In this document: in pieces, positions 44,448 through 56,543 of the stretch
Position numbering within the stretch: position 1 is the stretch's first letter
How the letters are laid out: each line of letters begins with the position of its first letter
Assembly: GCA_028571685.1 (NCBI GenBank)
Contig: CM053141.1
Coordinates: forward strand, 71,285,833-71,349,832
Direction: 5' to 3'
From: Heterohyrax brucei
Taxonomy: Eukaryota; Chordata; Mammalia; Hyracoidea; Procaviidae
DNA length: 64,000 nt
Notes under the pieces: model-generated
Databases searched by the model: none
What the model saw: the letters and a program-made list of their open reading frames with translations, nothing else
Told to the model about the DNA's origin: nothing
Translations under genes and position numbers: made by a program

Positions 44448-44985
44448 ATTTTTTTGGTTGTTGTAAAAACATAGACAATACTTTTGGCAAATCAACAGTT
44501 TTCATGTCTACAATTCAGTCATGACCCCTGGATTAAACGCTGGACTACTAGCTGAAAGTTTGCTGATTTGAACCCATCCAGAGGCAACCTACGAGGTAGA
44601 CCCGGAGATCTGCTTCTGAAAAGTCACAGCCTTGAAAGCCCTACTGAGCAGTTCTACTCTGCACATGTGGGCTCGCCATGAGTCAGAATCCACTGGGTGG
44701 CAGCTAATGACAGCACAGTTCAGTGACATCAATCACTTCAGTCATGTCCTGCAAGCATCACCTCTATCCTTTGCCATTTTTTTTTACCCCCCTAATCAAA
44801 ACCTAAATGCTAAAATAAACAGTAATGCCCTCCACTGTCCCACTCTCCCAGCTCTGGTAACAGCTGTTAAAGTCTGGGCCCTATTTGCCTACTCCAGGCA
44901 CTTGATGTTAGTGAGATGGTATACTACTCTTCCTTTTGGGGCAACTTATTTCACTCAGTGCAGTGTTTTGAAGATTTGCTCATTT
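44448..44985 (-). mobile_element. Old L1 3' UTR fragment with nested SINE
   Basis: TTGTAAAAACATAGACAA... and TTTACCCCCCTAATC...CTCCCAGCTCTGGTAACAG are the antisense of an L1M 3' UTR. An AfroSINE lies at 44520-44714, and the whole splits the repeat at 43690-45300. Confidence 0.65.
44520..44714 (+). mobile_element. AfroSINE, long form
   Basis: CCCCTGGATTAAACGCTGG, GGAGATCTGCTTCTGAAAAG (long middle), GTCAGAATCCACTGGGTGG. TTCAGT flanks both sides. Confidence 0.87.
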
Positions 44986-45300
44986 TTCAAGTCTCTCTCT
45001 GGCTCCTGTGTGAACTGTAGGGAGCAAGGGTGGAGGGGGGAACCAGGGGAAGCTATTTCAGTACTCCAAGTGAGAGGTGATAGTGGCTCAGTGACCAGGG
45101 CGAGAGCAGTGCAGGCAGTGAGAGGCAGTCAGATTTTGGATAAGTTTTGAAGATAGGACCAAGGGGATTTCCTGACACATTATGTAGAGGTGGAAGGTGG
45201 AGCTGGAGAATGAGATGTCAAGAATGACTTCAAATTTTCTGGCATGAGCAACTGGAGGCTAGACTAAATTCAGAGTTTCGTCTGGAACTCCTACTCCAAA
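44986..45300 (+). repeat. Old mammalian interspersed repeat, second part
   Basis: Continues with TCTCTGGCTCCTGTGTG, CAGTACTCCAAGTGAGAGG and GGCATGAGCAACTGGAGG, the expected next text of the first part. Confidence 0.45.
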
Positions 45301-46299
45301 TTGTTTAATTCCTTAAAGTCACTGGAATGGCTCAGAGGACCCCGACTTTCCAGACAGCTGCTCAGAGTTGTTATCCATCCTTCCCTGGAGAATGTCTGCT
45401 CCCTTCCCCAAACGTATGCCCCACTCCTTTCCCACATCTGTGCCTGGAGGACTTTGTCCAAGTCTGCATCCAGCACAACACCCGTCACAGCTCACGTTCC
45501 ATCTGCCATGAACAGCAACACTGTATTCTCGACCTTTGTCCCGGGCTGATCTGATCCTGCACATGGTTTGGGGTACCCTTCTGGCCCTCAGCTTTGTGTT
45601 CACACCCAGGACTCTAGAAGGCTGATTTAATTATTACTTAGCTCACCAAAGTTTCTCCTCGATCTGGCCCTGAACAGTTGAGGTCATTCAGTAGCTCCTG
45701 GATCTCTGTTGACCCAGCTGGCCTGGCCAAGTCCCACTCTAGGTAACTTTGCCTTGTTTATTTAACTTCCTCCTGTTATTTTTTAATACTATATTCTCCT
45801 TGTCAGGGGCTTTAGGATAGTCTACATGACAGGCTCACTGAAGAAAACCATGCCATCAAGAAGCCACAGCTGTTACTGAGTAAGGTTCATTTTCCCCTGT
45901 GTATGTGCAGTTATGTGGGGGCATGTATCGGGTGCAACAGGCCTTTGGGAAATGTTTTAGAGTCAGTAGAAAAAACAGTCAGCTGAGATAGTTAGGCCCT
46001 GCCTTGACCCAGTCTCTATCCTACATAAGCCTCTCAGTGAGGAACAAGAAAGGGTCAAGTATCTCATGTTTCTTCCCCCAACAAGACTCAGGAGTAACCT
46101 GTGGCAGCATTTCTCCCAATACACAGTTGCCAGGGGGCCCAAGTACACATGTGCCCCAAGCCCACAAACACATGTGCATTTAGAAAGAGAAGACTAGGCA
46201 GATAAATTTAAAGTGACTCTCAATTAATTATTTGTTCAGGAGCTTTAAATGTTTACTTCAGTTATCAGTTTTCTTCCTAAAGGCTGTCATACATACACA
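45301..46299. other. Nothing recognised
   Basis: One kilobase with no named repeat or gene. Confidence 0.4.
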
Positions 46300-46461
46300 G
46301 AAAACCAAATCTGTTGCTGTTGAGTTGCTTCTGACTCGCAGTGACTCTACAGAACAGAGGAAAACTGCTCCACAGGGTATCCAAGGAGCGCCTGGCCAAT
46401 TTGAACTGCTGACCTCTGCTTAGTAGTTGTAGCATTTAACCACTGTGTCACCAGGGTTTCC
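46300..46461 (-). mobile_element. AfroSINE, short form
   Basis: AAACCAAATCTGTTGCTG to TGTGTCACCAGGGTTTCC; head-to-tail with the next copy. Confidence 0.9.
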
Positions 46462-46481
46462 AAGGTAGTCACAAAACCCCA

Positions 46482-46637
46482 AAGTACCCAAACCCATTGC
46501 CATTGATTCAGACTCTTAGCAACCCTACAAGACAGAGTAGAACTGCCCCACGGTTTCCAAGGAGCACCTGGTAGATTCAACCGCCGGTGTTTTGGTCAGC
46601 AGCTATAGCTCATAACCACTGTACCACCAAGGGATGT
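46482..46637 (-). mobile_element. AfroSINE, short form
   Basis: CCCAAACCCATTGCCATTG to TGTACCACCAAGGGATG; the second of a same-strand pair. Confidence 0.9.
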
Positions 46638-48152
46638 CCCCAAACTGCACAGACAACCAAATAACAAAATACCAAAGAGTTCTTTCTCTTACCCTCATCC
46701 TACCCCACCCTTCAGGTTAGACTCAGTTGTGGAGTCTGAGCAGGTGCTTTCTGGGTAAGATGGCTATTGGCAGAAGGGTGGGCACCAGAGAAAGGGAAAG
46801 GCCTACTCAGGGTTCAGAGAAACAGCAGGAACCGCTGCAGGTCTCCCCAGTTAGGCAACTGAAGATGAACCAGGACTGTGTTCTTCAGAGCTCTCAGACA
46901 AAGTCGTTCAAACTGAAAACTGCTAATGAGCAGGAACGGAGATGTCTTTGGTGTCCTCCCTGTGCCTCGGAAACACTCAGCATCGCCCTTTCACTGATTA
47001 GCTTAAACCTCCTGTGAGTTTTGCTCTTGTTAGAGGAGTCTGGTTGGAGAATGCTGGGACAGGAGCCAAATACGAGGGACTCTCCACTAGGTCCTTGACC
47101 TGGGGAACAGCTGAGCCAGCTCTGGCAGAGCTGTTCAGGGTGAGGACTCAACATGGCACATTATATCTGGGGGAATTTATCTTTCATTGTCGTGCAGCTT
47201 AATTAACATTCAAGATTCTGTGACTCCAACTGCTCCACATTTTTCTGTCAGCTCTCTTTTCTATAGCTCACTCCCAAACTATTCCTTTGAAAGTTTGGAG
47301 ACCAGGAGAGGAAGAAAAAGAGGATGGGAAATCCGGGGACTGGGGCAGAGGAAACGGTGGGGTCAGGGTGGTGGAAAGTCATACGGTTTTGTGTTACCCG
47401 AAGAGAGGAATTCAGCGAAGACTACGAAACTGAAGAGGTAAGGGAGGAAATGATTGCTGAAGTGAAACTTTTAGGTAGGAGGTGAAGCAGAAGTGAGTTT
47501 TGGAAAGGAGAGGGAACATCTCTGCCTTTGAAACAGGAGAGAGTAGAGAGACAGTAAAGTGGGGAGGCAGCAGCTTTGCGATGGAGACAGGGGACCTAAG
47601 AGAAACTCTTGGACTTTTCAGCAAAGCTTGGATTTCAGTCATGTTCTGTGTCACATGTTCTCATGAAGCAGAGCTGAGGGTAGGGGGGGTCCTCAGGTGA
47701 GGGTGGACTCTGGCGCAGGCCAACAACTTGACAGTCCTCAAGTGCACTGTCTGCAAGTATTTGCCGAATAATCACTTTGTGACAGCCAGGACAAGCTGAT
47801 TTATCTCTTTAAAAAATCACACACTTAAACGTTTATACTTAAGGGATAGCATTTATTAAGTGTATCAAATATGGAATAACAGCTAGACTTAGTTGAAATT
47901 GTCTCTCACCTTACTTATTGTCTGTAATGCTAGGTACTCATGTTTACTAAGCATAGAGAAAGCTGCATGAACAGTAGTAAAGTTTTGCTGAAAATTATTT
48001 AAAAGTATTTTTTCCTTGACTTTCGTGTTAGCAGAACATTTCCTATTTTTCTCTACCTCTTATCTTTTTTTGAAAATTTTTTTTAAGGAAACAACTAACT
48101 TTGTAGGCCAGCCAGCCAAGTGCCCGAGACTTCTTATATATACATACATACA
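46638..48152. other. Nothing recognised, partly purine-rich
   Basis: 47290-47700 is rich in GA on the plus strand. No exon, CpG island or repeat is evident. Confidence 0.4.
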
Positions 48153-48283
48153 CTACCCATCGCCCTGGAGTCGATTCCGATTCATAGCTACCCTATAGGA
48201 TGAAGTGGAACTGGTGGATTTGCACTGCCAACCTTTTGGTTATCAGCCGTAGCTCTTAACCACCAAGCTACCAGGGTTTCCAT
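48153..48283 (-). mobile_element. AfroSINE, short form with a small deletion
   Basis: ACTACCCATCGCCCTGGAG; the core passes directly from GTGGAACTG to GTGGATTTGC; the head ends CTACCAGGGTTTCC. Confidence 0.87.
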
Positions 48284-48655
48284 AGACCTATCAGAGTGTT
48301 TCAAATTGAAATAACCAATCAATCACGTATTACTGATAATAAGACCGCCCTTTGCATCTTGTGGTTTCTGCATCAGGGCTTTTGGTGCTGATGTCAGGTG
48401 TCCCATCAGGTGATTTCAAGATCTGTGCTTCAGTCTGTGGGTAAACCATTCAACCCCCTGGAATGGACCACAGAGAAGTCAGGGACAAGAGGGATGTTTG
48501 TGAAATTATGCTTTAGGGGGAACCAAAAGTGGTAAGTTACGTAGAGACTTTCCTGTGAAAAGCTTAGTTAATTGTCAATATATTTGAGATTTATTCTGGT
48601 GTTAGTTTAGTGATTCTGTCTGATAAATGGACACCTGTAGTAGGTGGTTGCTGGC
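48284..48655. other. Nothing recognised
   Basis: Unassigned sequence. Confidence 0.4.
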
Positions 48656-49181
48656 CTATCTCAGTCATCTAGTGCTGCTAGAACGGAAACACCACAAGTG
48701 GCCAGCCGAGGCGGATGTCATTAATGCCAGCCAGACAAATCTATTCTCTCACAGTCAGGTAGGCTTCAAGCCTGAATTGAGGGCATCAACTCCAGGGGAA
48801 GGCTTTATCTGCTGCCTCTGGAGGCACATCTGTGTTATCAATCTTCCTCTGACTGGGGAGATTCTCAGTGCAGGGACCCCCAGGTCCTAAAGACATGCTC
48901 TGCTCCTGGCATTGCTCTCTTGGTGGTTCAAGGTCCCCATGTCTTTCTGCTAGCTTGTATCTTTTATATCTCAAAAGAGGTTGGCTTAAGACACTATCCA
49001 ATCTTATAGATCTCATAAATATAAATGCTATTGATCCATCTCATTGTCTCATAGCAACAGAATTTACAACACATAGGGAAATCACATCAGATGATAAAAC
49101 GGCAGACAATCCCAACACTGGGAATCATAACCTAGGCAAGTCGGCAGATATTCGGGGTGGCCACAACTGAGTCCATGACAT
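48656..49181 (-). mobile_element. MaLR/ERVL-like solo LTR
   Basis: CAGTCATCTAGTGCTGCTAG, CTCCAGGGGAAGGCTTTATC, CATGCTCTGCTCCTGGC, and ending GAGTCCATGACA: the antisense of the 30969 family. Confidence 0.78.
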
Positions 49182-49576
49182 AGCCTATGCCTTCATCTAG
49201 ATTTGACTGGAATTTAGGCTTTAATATGGAATCTACTTGCTGTTGGTATAATGGTGTATGCCACAGAAGGTCTATTCAAGGTAAATAAAGGACCACTAAG
49301 CCTCAGCAAAGAGCTTGCTGATCTGTGGCAGAGAGACTAAGGGAGAGAACAGAGTGATGTTCTTAAGAAGCCAGCAGCGTGAAATGATGGATCTTATGGG
49401 CCATGTCAGGCAAGTGGGACCAGAATCAGCCTTCAACTGACTGGTTTAGAGAATGAGATGGAAACGAAATGAATGAGTGTGGATGTATGGGAAGCTCGAA
49501 TCAGATTTCAGAATTTTAAATCTCTTACTGATCTAGTGAAGTACTTGCATAGTTTCTTCTTAAAATACATTCTTGT
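49182..49576. other. Nothing recognised
   Basis: Unassigned sequence. Confidence 0.4.
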
Positions 49577-49771
49577 TAGATGTTGTCAAGCTGATTTTGA
49601 CTCATAGTGACCCCACAGAACAGTCGAACTGCCCCGTAGGGTTTTCCATTGTTTAGTGTTTATGGGAGAAGACCATAAGTTCTTTCTCCTGTAGAGGTTC
49701 TGGATGGGCTCAAACCCCCAGCATTTCGGTTAGTAGCAGAGAGTTTAACAGTTGTACCGTCAGAGTTCTGT
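49577..49771 (-). mobile_element. AfroSINE, long form
   Basis: GTTGTCAAGCTGATTTTGAC; the long middle (ATTGTTTAGTGTTTATGGG...); GGTTAGTAGCAGAGAG; degraded head. Confidence 0.85.
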
Positions 49772-50730
49772 ACAATCATTTCTGTACAACGGAGTTCAAT
49801 ACAATCATTTCCATACAATTATGAATTTAGAAACACTTCTTCATGATGTGTGAATTGTTTGAAGATCCTGACTTGTAGCTAAAATCTTTTTTTGTTTCCA
49901 AATGGTCTTTTGTCAAAATCATCATAATTTGTGGCCACCTTCAAAATCACAGATTTCTCCTGTAACGAAACATGGCGCATCACTTTAACCTTCTCTTTAG
50001 TCCCTGCATCAATCGTGACTTGGTAGCATCGGTCACTGGGTGGTGACCTGCATGGTCAGCATTAGCAGAGGGATGAACACCACCAACATTATGACCATGA
50101 CCATGGCTTCACCTCCCTGAGTCTTGGTTCTTTTATTTTAAACTGTGGGTGGGCTGGACGGTCTCTGAAGTAACTTCACCTTTGAAATGTCTGAGAGCGT
50201 CAGCAATAAACAAGCTAGGATGGTGTTTAGGACTGAGTTTAAAAGTCATGAGAATAAGACTGGGGTAGCATAAACTTCCCAGGCTGGGCTTGTGATTGTT
50301 TAGTTTTTCTTAGGAGAGTCAGGCCATTCATTTCATTACCTCAAAATGCTCTTCTGAATTCCAAGAGGAAAATCATTGTTAATTATATGTTTAAAGCTCC
50401 ATATAGCTAGAATATGTATTTTTAGGCTAAATGCAGTAGAACTGTTTAAAGAACATGGGAGGCCTTGTGTAATCAGTGTATACAATATGTTTATGTTTAT
50501 TTAGGATGAGGATTTAGGATGAGGAGTTAGTTAAATGATTCTGCTGACTTACAGTGTTTGCTTCTTTGTTTTCTGGTACGTTGTGGGATGCTGTTGCTGG
50601 CCAGGATCTGGCATACACTGCCCAGGAAGGGGACATGTCTTCCCTGAAATGATCCCACACTGCAGCACCTGCAGAATGGAAACTTTCCCAGAGAAACTCT
50701 TACTTAAGGCATATTGTGGGTATCAACTAC
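49772..50730. other. Mostly unassigned, with a possible MIR
   Basis: A MIR-like text (CACCTCCCTGAGTCTTGG, CTTTTATTTTAAACTG) lies at about 50105-50200; the rest is not recognised. Confidence 0.4.
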
Positions 50731-50872
50731 TGCCCATTGCTGTCAAGTCAAGTCCAACTCCTAATGATCTATAGAACAGAGTAGAACTGTCCCATAGGGT
50801 TTCCAAGGAGCAGCTAGTAGACTCGAACTGATGACCTTTTGGTTGGCAGTCCAGTGCTCAATCCCTGCACAT
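50731..50872 (-). mobile_element. AfroSINE, short form
   Basis: CTGCCCATTGCTGTCAAGTC to CAGTGCTCAATCCCTGCAC. Confidence 0.88.
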
Positions 50873-51388
50873 CCAACTATTGTAGAACTGTCAATTTGGA
50901 CTAGGCAGCCTGTACGCACTGTTCTTACACTAGTGATCACTGTGCATGTTGCACCATCACAGGAAAAGAGCTGTGAGAAAGAAAGTGTAGTTGATTCCAC
51001 ACGGAAGCCCCTTTCCAATGGCCAGAATGCCTCATGTTGCAAATCAGCATATTGTAAGGGTCTCATTCCATCAAGTATGTAATTTCTTGTTCAAGACACC
51101 TTCAGTTTTAGCTTGCTAGTCCAGCTTTGTTTCTGTCTGCTTCCGCCTGGGAACCTCAGCATTGAAATACATCTCTCACTTTTTGTACTTTCTGAATGTC
51201 AGTAAGAAATCTGGCTTTCTGGTATTTTGCTACCAGATTCCCTAAAACCTCACTGCACGTGAGCTCATCATCTGAATCCTGTTCTTTTTGCTCTCATAAT
51301 GAGAGGATTTCAAATAGGAGTATCTATAGGAAGTTGCTCTTACATGCAGGAAATAATGAATATAATGCATTTTACTATTATTATTATG
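50873..51388. other. Nothing recognised
   Basis: Unassigned; ends in an ATT microsatellite (about 51373-51387). Confidence 0.4.
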
Positions 51389-51393
51389 GTTAC

Positions 51394-51713
51394 TGTAATG
51401 GATTGAATTGTGTCCCCCCAAAAATGTATGTGTTGATTTGACTTGGTTTGGAGTTCCAGTATGGTGCCCTTCCTCCCATGTGTTGTGAATCCTGCCTCTG
51501 TGATATTGATGATGGAGAACGGTTTGCAGTTGTGTTAGTGAGGCAGGACTCAAGCTTGTGGAATATAAGGGAGAGAAGTGAGCTGAGGAAGTTGGGAACC
51601 TGTAGCTTAGGAATGGATTTGTGGCTTACTGGATTGTGACAATAAAAGTTTCTCCTCATGAAAACTTCTACTTGTGTTATTTTCTGTTACAGCAGTACCT
51701 GGTGACTAGGACA
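51394..51713 (+). mobile_element. Compact MaLR/ERVL-like solo LTR with perfect 5-bp duplication
   Basis: It starts TGTAATGGATTGAATTGTG and ends GGTGACTAGGACA, 320 bp. GTTAC lies on both sides (51389-51393 and 51714-51718). The ends match the 548-bp LTR at 30969, but the middle differs and is shorter. Confidence 0.85.
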
Positions 51714-51734
51714 GTTACATTCCCCCTTCTGCCA

Positions 51735-52845
51735 GTCCTCACTTGTCACCTGACTCCAAGTTTTCAGCCTCTTTCAGTTAGATTAGACAGTTTGGAAAGA
51801 CAAGATATTATGACGTTCTTGAATGCTATGAATTCTGAACTCAGCCCTGCTCTGCATAGTGGCTAGAACAATCTGAACAGAAGTAGTGTACCTGGACAGA
51901 CTTGCCTTACTCTGGATAACAGGGAAAGCACCCTTGGTTTTCAGTATTATGTATGATGTCATTTGTAGACGCTCTTTATCACACTAAGGAGGTTCATTTC
52001 TAGTCCTAGTTTTTGTAATGAACAGATGTGAAATTTTTTCAAAAGGTTTACTGGATCTTTTGACAGCTGACAATGACAACAGCATGGAGATAATGACATG
52101 ACTTTTCCCTTTATTCTGCTAATGTGGTCAATTACGTTAATGATTTTTTTTTAATTATTGTAAAAAACATATATGACACACTTGCCAATTTAATCTTCTA
52201 TACATTTAAAATTCAGTGACACCAATTACAATAACTATATTGTGCGGCTATCACCAGTACCCACAGCCAGCTTTTTCATCATCCCCAAATGATGCTCAGT
52301 GCTCCCTAAACAACGATTCACCCTTTGCTTCTCCCCTCAGACCTTGGTAACCACTAATAAACTTTTGTCTTTATTTATACATTTGCCTTTTCTAAGTATT
52401 TTGTATAAATGGCATCACACAATGTTTATCCTTATGACTTCACATCAAGTAATTTTGAAGTGTTGACCTAATGTATTCTCAGGATGATACCCAGTTGACC
52501 ACGCTGTATTTCTCCTTTTATATATTGCTGATTTTATTTGCCAATATTTAAAGATATTTACATCTATGTGCATAAGTAACAGGAGTCTGCAATTTTCTTT
52601 TCTTGTCATTTCCTCTTCAGACTTTTATATCAGGGTTAACCTGGTTTCAGATTTTCTGAAAGAGTTTGGGTAAGATTTGCATTTCTGCCTTAACTGTTTA
52701 ATGGAATTCTTTAGTAAAATTGTCTGGGCCTGTAGTTTGCTTTTTGGTAAGATTTTTAACTGTAAATTTAATTTTTCTAATAGATAAATGTAATAATTCA
52801 ATAAAAATAATTTAATAAACAGATTAATTTAGATTTTCTACTTGT
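51735..52845 (-). mobile_element. Old L1M ORF2 reverse-transcriptase region
   Basis: The antisense text of L1 ORF2 is recognisable in order: GACGCTCTTTATCACAC, TTCAAAAGGTTTACTGG, ATTCTCAGGATGATACCCAG, CCTCTTCAGACTTTTATATC, GTCTGGGCCTGTAGTTTGC. A different L1 3' UTR (52140-52450) is inserted. Confidence 0.75.
52140..52450 (-). mobile_element. L1M 3' UTR nested in L1M ORF2
   Basis: AAACATATATGACACACTTG, TTCAGTGACACCAATTAC, CCTTGGTAACCACTAATAA and ATAAATGGCATCACACAATG are the antisense of an L1 3' UTR, out of place inside ORF2 text. Confidence 0.7.
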
Positions 52846-52850
52846 TCTTG

Positions 52851-53013
52851 GGAGCCCTGGTGATACAGTGGTTAAGAGTTCAGACTGCTAATCAAAAGGT
52901 CGGCTTTGAGAATCTACCAGCTACTCCTTGGAAAACCCCTGGGAGAATTCTACACCATCTTATAGGGTCACTATGAGTCAGAATTGACTCAGTGGAAACA
53001 GGTATGGTATTGG
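52851..53013 (+). mobile_element. AfroSINE, short form
   Basis: GGAGCCCTGGTGATACAGTG, CAGAATTGACTCAGTGG. Followed by a short irregular GTATGGTATTGG-type repeat to about 53070. Confidence 0.92.
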
Positions 53014-53084
53014 GTATGGTAGTTTGTGCAAATGTGGTAGTTGGTATAAATGTGGTATTTTGTATAAAATGGTTTTAAGGAACT

Positions 53085-53600
53085 ATTACCCTATTTTCTA
53101 CAATATCTGTACATTTTGTATTCCCACCAGCAATGAATAAGGGTTCTAATTTCCCCACACTGGTCAAAATTTGTTACTTTCTTATTTTTTTTTTTTTTAA
53201 CCTTAGCCATCTTAATGGTAGTGAGATGGTATTCTACTGTGGTCTTGATTTGCATCTCTCTGATGGCTAATGACACTGAGCACCTTTTTGTGTATTTGGT
53301 GGCCATTTCAACGTCCTCTTTGATGAAATATCCATTCAAGTCCTTGCCCTATTTTATGATTGCATTGTCTTGTTGAGGTAAGTTGCCAAAGTTTTACATA
53401 CACTTGAGTTTTTAGATTCTTACAGGATATTTAGTTTCCAAAGATATTCTCCCAGTTTTTTTTTTTTTTTTTAGTTTTTGGTGAAATCTTTTGGTCAACG
53501 GAATTTTTGATTTTTATAAGGTCTCATTTATTTATCCTTTATTTTGCTATTTGTATATATTTTTTCTTTTACTATATTGGATAATCTCTTGGAAAAAATA
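53085..53600 (-). mobile_element. Old L1M 3' portion
   Basis: TGTATTCCCACCAGCAATG, CTTGATTTGCATCTCTCTGATGG-like text and TTTTTGGTGAAATCTTTTGG are antisense L1 3' sequence. It continues, broken by insertions, to 56745. Confidence 0.78.
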
Positions 53601-54310
53601 AGCCACAGAATCTCACTTTGGTGAGTAGAGTCGAGGGTCTTAAAAACTAGTGACCAGCCATCTAAGATGAATTCATTGGTCCCAGCCTACTCGGAGCAAA
53701 AGAAAATGAAGAACACGAAAGGCACAAGGAAAATAAGAGCCCAAGAAATACAAAGGATCACATGAACCAGAGCTCCATCAGTCTGAGACCAGAAGAACTG
53801 GATAGTACCAGCTACCACCAATGACTACCCTGATGGGGAATACAATGGAAAGTCCCTGACAGAGCAGAAGAAAGTGAGGCATGGAACGCAAAATTCACAT
53901 AAAGAGAATAGACTTCATGGTTTTACTGAGACTGGAGAACTTCAGAAGACATGGCCCCCAGACTCTTTGTTAACCCAGGAGTTAAACCATTGATGAAGTC
54001 AATTCTTCAGACAAAGATTAGACTGGACTACAGGACATAAAAGGATACTCATGAAAAGTGTGTTTCTTAGTTCAAGTAGATACAGGAGATTCAGTGGACA
54101 GCTCCTGCCTGAAGATGAGACGAGGAGGCAGAAGGGGATTGGAGGCAGCTGAATGGACACAGGAAGTCTGAGTGGAAAGGAGAAGTGTGCTGTTACATTA
54201 TAGTGATAGTAACTAGAGTAGTGTAACAATGTGTATATAAATTTTTATATGAGAAACTTATGCCGTAGCTATCACCTAAAACACACATGTACACAAATTA
54301 ACAAAATGAG
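53601..54310 (+). mobile_element. L1 3' UTR insertion (afrotherian lineage)
   Basis: CTTTGGTGAGTAGAGTCGAGG parallels 13270 of the full-length L1; CAGCTACCACCAATGACTAC and GTGTATATAAATTTTTATATG follow, with an A-rich end near 54310. It sits within the antisense L1M. Confidence 0.78.
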
Positions 54311-54319
54311 GACTGACAG

Positions 54320-54550
54320 CATTGCCCTTCCGTTTTCTTCTAAGAATTTTATTGTTTTAGCTTGCACTTTTTAGATCATTAACACAATACATTTTGAATA
54401 TGTTTCTGTGTAGGTGTGAGGCATGGCTCCTGTTTCGTTTTTCTACATGTGGAAATTCAATTTTCCCAGTACCATTTATCAAAGAGACCCCTCTTTCCCC
54501 ATAGAATGGACTTAGTACCCTTGTCAGAAACTCAGTTGACCATAGATGTG
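54320..54550 (-). mobile_element. L1M, continued
   Basis: GGAAATTCAATTTTCCCAG, TACCATTTATCAAAGAGAC and TTGACCATAGATGTG, the antisense L1 3' text before the LTR insertion. Confidence 0.78.
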
Positions 54551-55005
54551 TGTTTTAGTCACCTGGTACTCCTCCATTTGAAAATATCACGAGTGGATGG
54601 TTTCATGTAATGAAACTTTATTGTCACTGTCTGGTAAGCCGCAAATCCATTTACGAGTTACAAGTCCATTGAATAAGAAAACTATCACAGTCTGGTAGGC
54701 TGAGTCCAAATTCAGTGAGAGCATCTTGGCACAGGACCCTCAGGTCCAAAGGACATGCTCTGATCTCAGTGCTGCATTCTTAGTGGTGTGAGGTTCCCAC
54801 CTTACTCTGCTCACTTCTCTCCCTTGTACCCCACATGCTGGTACCTTAAGTCCTGCCTTACTAACACAAACGCTGTCCATTTTCCCTCATCAACATCACA
54901 GAGGCAGGATTCACAACACATGGGAGAAATGGCACCATATTTGGACTCATAGCCAAGTCAAATCAATACATGCTTTCTTGGGGGAACACAACGCAATCCG
55001 TGACA
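54551..55005 (-). mobile_element. MaLR/ERVL-like solo LTR inserted in L1M
   Basis: TGTTTTAGTCACCTGG to AATCCGTGACA. It is flanked by ATGTG (54546-54550) and ATGTA (55006-55010), a 5-bp duplication with one change; the L1 text joins across it. Confidence 0.82.
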
Positions 55006-55387
55006 ATGTAGGAGTTTGTTTCTGGACTCTCGGTTTTACTCCACTGGTGTATGTGTCTATTGTTAGACCAGTTTCAGGATATTTTGGTTGCTGTAGCTGT
55101 ATCGTATGTTTTAAGTCCAAGAAGTATGAATCTTTCTACTTTCTTCTTTCCTTTCAACATTGAGTTATCTGTTTAGGGTCTCTTACTATTCCATATAAAG
55201 CTGAGGATTAGTTTTAATATTTCTGTAAAGAAGGCTATTAGAATTTAGATCTGGATTGCAGATCATTTTGGGTGGTATCTATATCTTAACAATATTAAGT
55301 TTTCTGATCCATAAACATGAATATCTTTCCATTTATTTAAGTCTGCCTTAATGTCTGATATTGGTCTTTTATAATTTTCATTGTAAA
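55006..55387 (-). mobile_element. L1M, continued
   Basis: TTTCTGGACTCTCGGTTTTAC, TCTATATCTTAACAATATTAAG, TTTCCATTTATTTAAGTCTG. Confidence 0.8.
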
Positions 55388-55389
55388 CA

Positions 55390-55940
55390 AGGTGTGACAA
55401 TTTCAGCCAACTTAGTTGTTCTAAGTGCTACATACCTCATTGCTGAATATCACTACAGTCACCTTCCAAATACTCCTCTTGGGAAGCTAATACCGGTGCC
55501 TAGTCCACTCTTCAAAGCAATTTGGGAACTCTTTCTGGGATGCCCACTGTGCATGGTGTCAAGGTGGCAAGTTCATGAACTTAACTGTATAGTTGTCTGT
55601 GAGGGAGTTTTTAGCCAATAAACAAAGTACTGTATTGGAACATTCTTCTACTCACCTGATCTGGCTCCCAATAACTTTTTTTTTTTTTTACCTGAAGATA
55701 AAGGAATATTGAAAGAAAGACATTTTGATGGCATCCAGGACATTAAGGAGAATACGACCACAGCTCTGATGGCCATTCTAGAAAAAGAGTTGCAAAATTG
55801 CTTTGAAAGTTGAGCTAGGTGCTGGCATTGGTGTCTGACTTCCTAAGGGTAATACTTTGAAGGTGACCATTGTGATGCTCAGCACTGAGGTATGTAGCAC
55901 TTTTTCAATGATGAGTTTGTGAACTTAATTAAGTCCTTCC
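55390..55940 (+). mobile_element. Mariner-type DNA transposon
   Basis: Long, imperfect terminal inverted repeats of about 140 bp (55395-55540 and 55785-55935; shared GTGCTACATACCTCA). Between them lies a broken transposase C-terminus with SPDLAPN and KGILKERHFDG, the region of the third catalytic aspartate in Tc1/mariner enzymes. Same family as the element split at 6463/13979. It cannot encode an enzyme. Confidence 0.82.
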
Positions 55941-56172
55941 CATCCCTGGTTAGATGCTGCTGTAAATGGATTTATTTCCCTTTCAGATTTCTCACTACTG
56001 TTGTATAGAAACCCAACAGATTTTTATGTATTGGTCTTAAACTCTGCTACATTTCTAAATTTCTGATAGCTCTGGAAGTTTTCTTGCAGACTCTGCGATT
56101 TTCTAAGTATACCATGTCATAGAGATAATTTCCCCCTCATTATTCTTTTAATAGTGGCTATAGTAATTTACA
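55941..56172 (-). mobile_element. L1M, continued
   Basis: GATGCTGCTGTAAATGG, TTTCCCTTTCAGATTTCTC, CAACAGATTTTTATGTATTG: the next antisense ORF2 text after the transposon. Confidence 0.78.
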
Positions 56173-56336
56173 GAAATCCTGGTGGCATAATGGTTAAATG
56201 CTATGGCTGCTAACCAAAAGGTCAGCAGTTCAAATCTACCAGGCACTCCTTGGAAACTTTATCTGGCAGATCTGCTCTGTTTTTAGGGTTGCTATGAGTC
56301 AGAATCAACTCCACAACAGTGGGTTTAGTTTTTTTG
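56173..56336 (+). mobile_element. AfroSINE, short form
   Basis: AAATCCTGGTGGCATAATGG to AGTGGGTTTAGTTTTTTTGG; first of a tandem pair inside L1M. Confidence 0.92.
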
Positions 56337-56348
56337 GCATAGTGACTT

Positions 56349-56543
56349 AAGGTTCCCGAGTGACGCAAACAGTTTGTGCTTAACCCCTAACCTAAAGGTC
56401 GGCACACTCATAAACAAAACATTAGAAAATCCTGTCAATCTGCTTTTGTAAAGATATGGCTGAGAAAACTGTATGGAGTAGTTCCGCTTGGTAACACATG
56501 GATTTGCCACGAGTTGGAACCAACTCAAAGCAATGGGTTTTGG
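56349..56543 (+). mobile_element. AfroSINE, long form
   Basis: AGGTTCCCGAGTGACGC, AATCTGCTTTTGTAAAGATATGG-type long middle, CAACTCAAAGCAATGGG. Confidence 0.85.

Noticed and set aside
44632..45150. 172-codon ORF on the plus strand
   Set aside because: It starts in a SINE and crosses antisense L1 and another repeat; not a gene.
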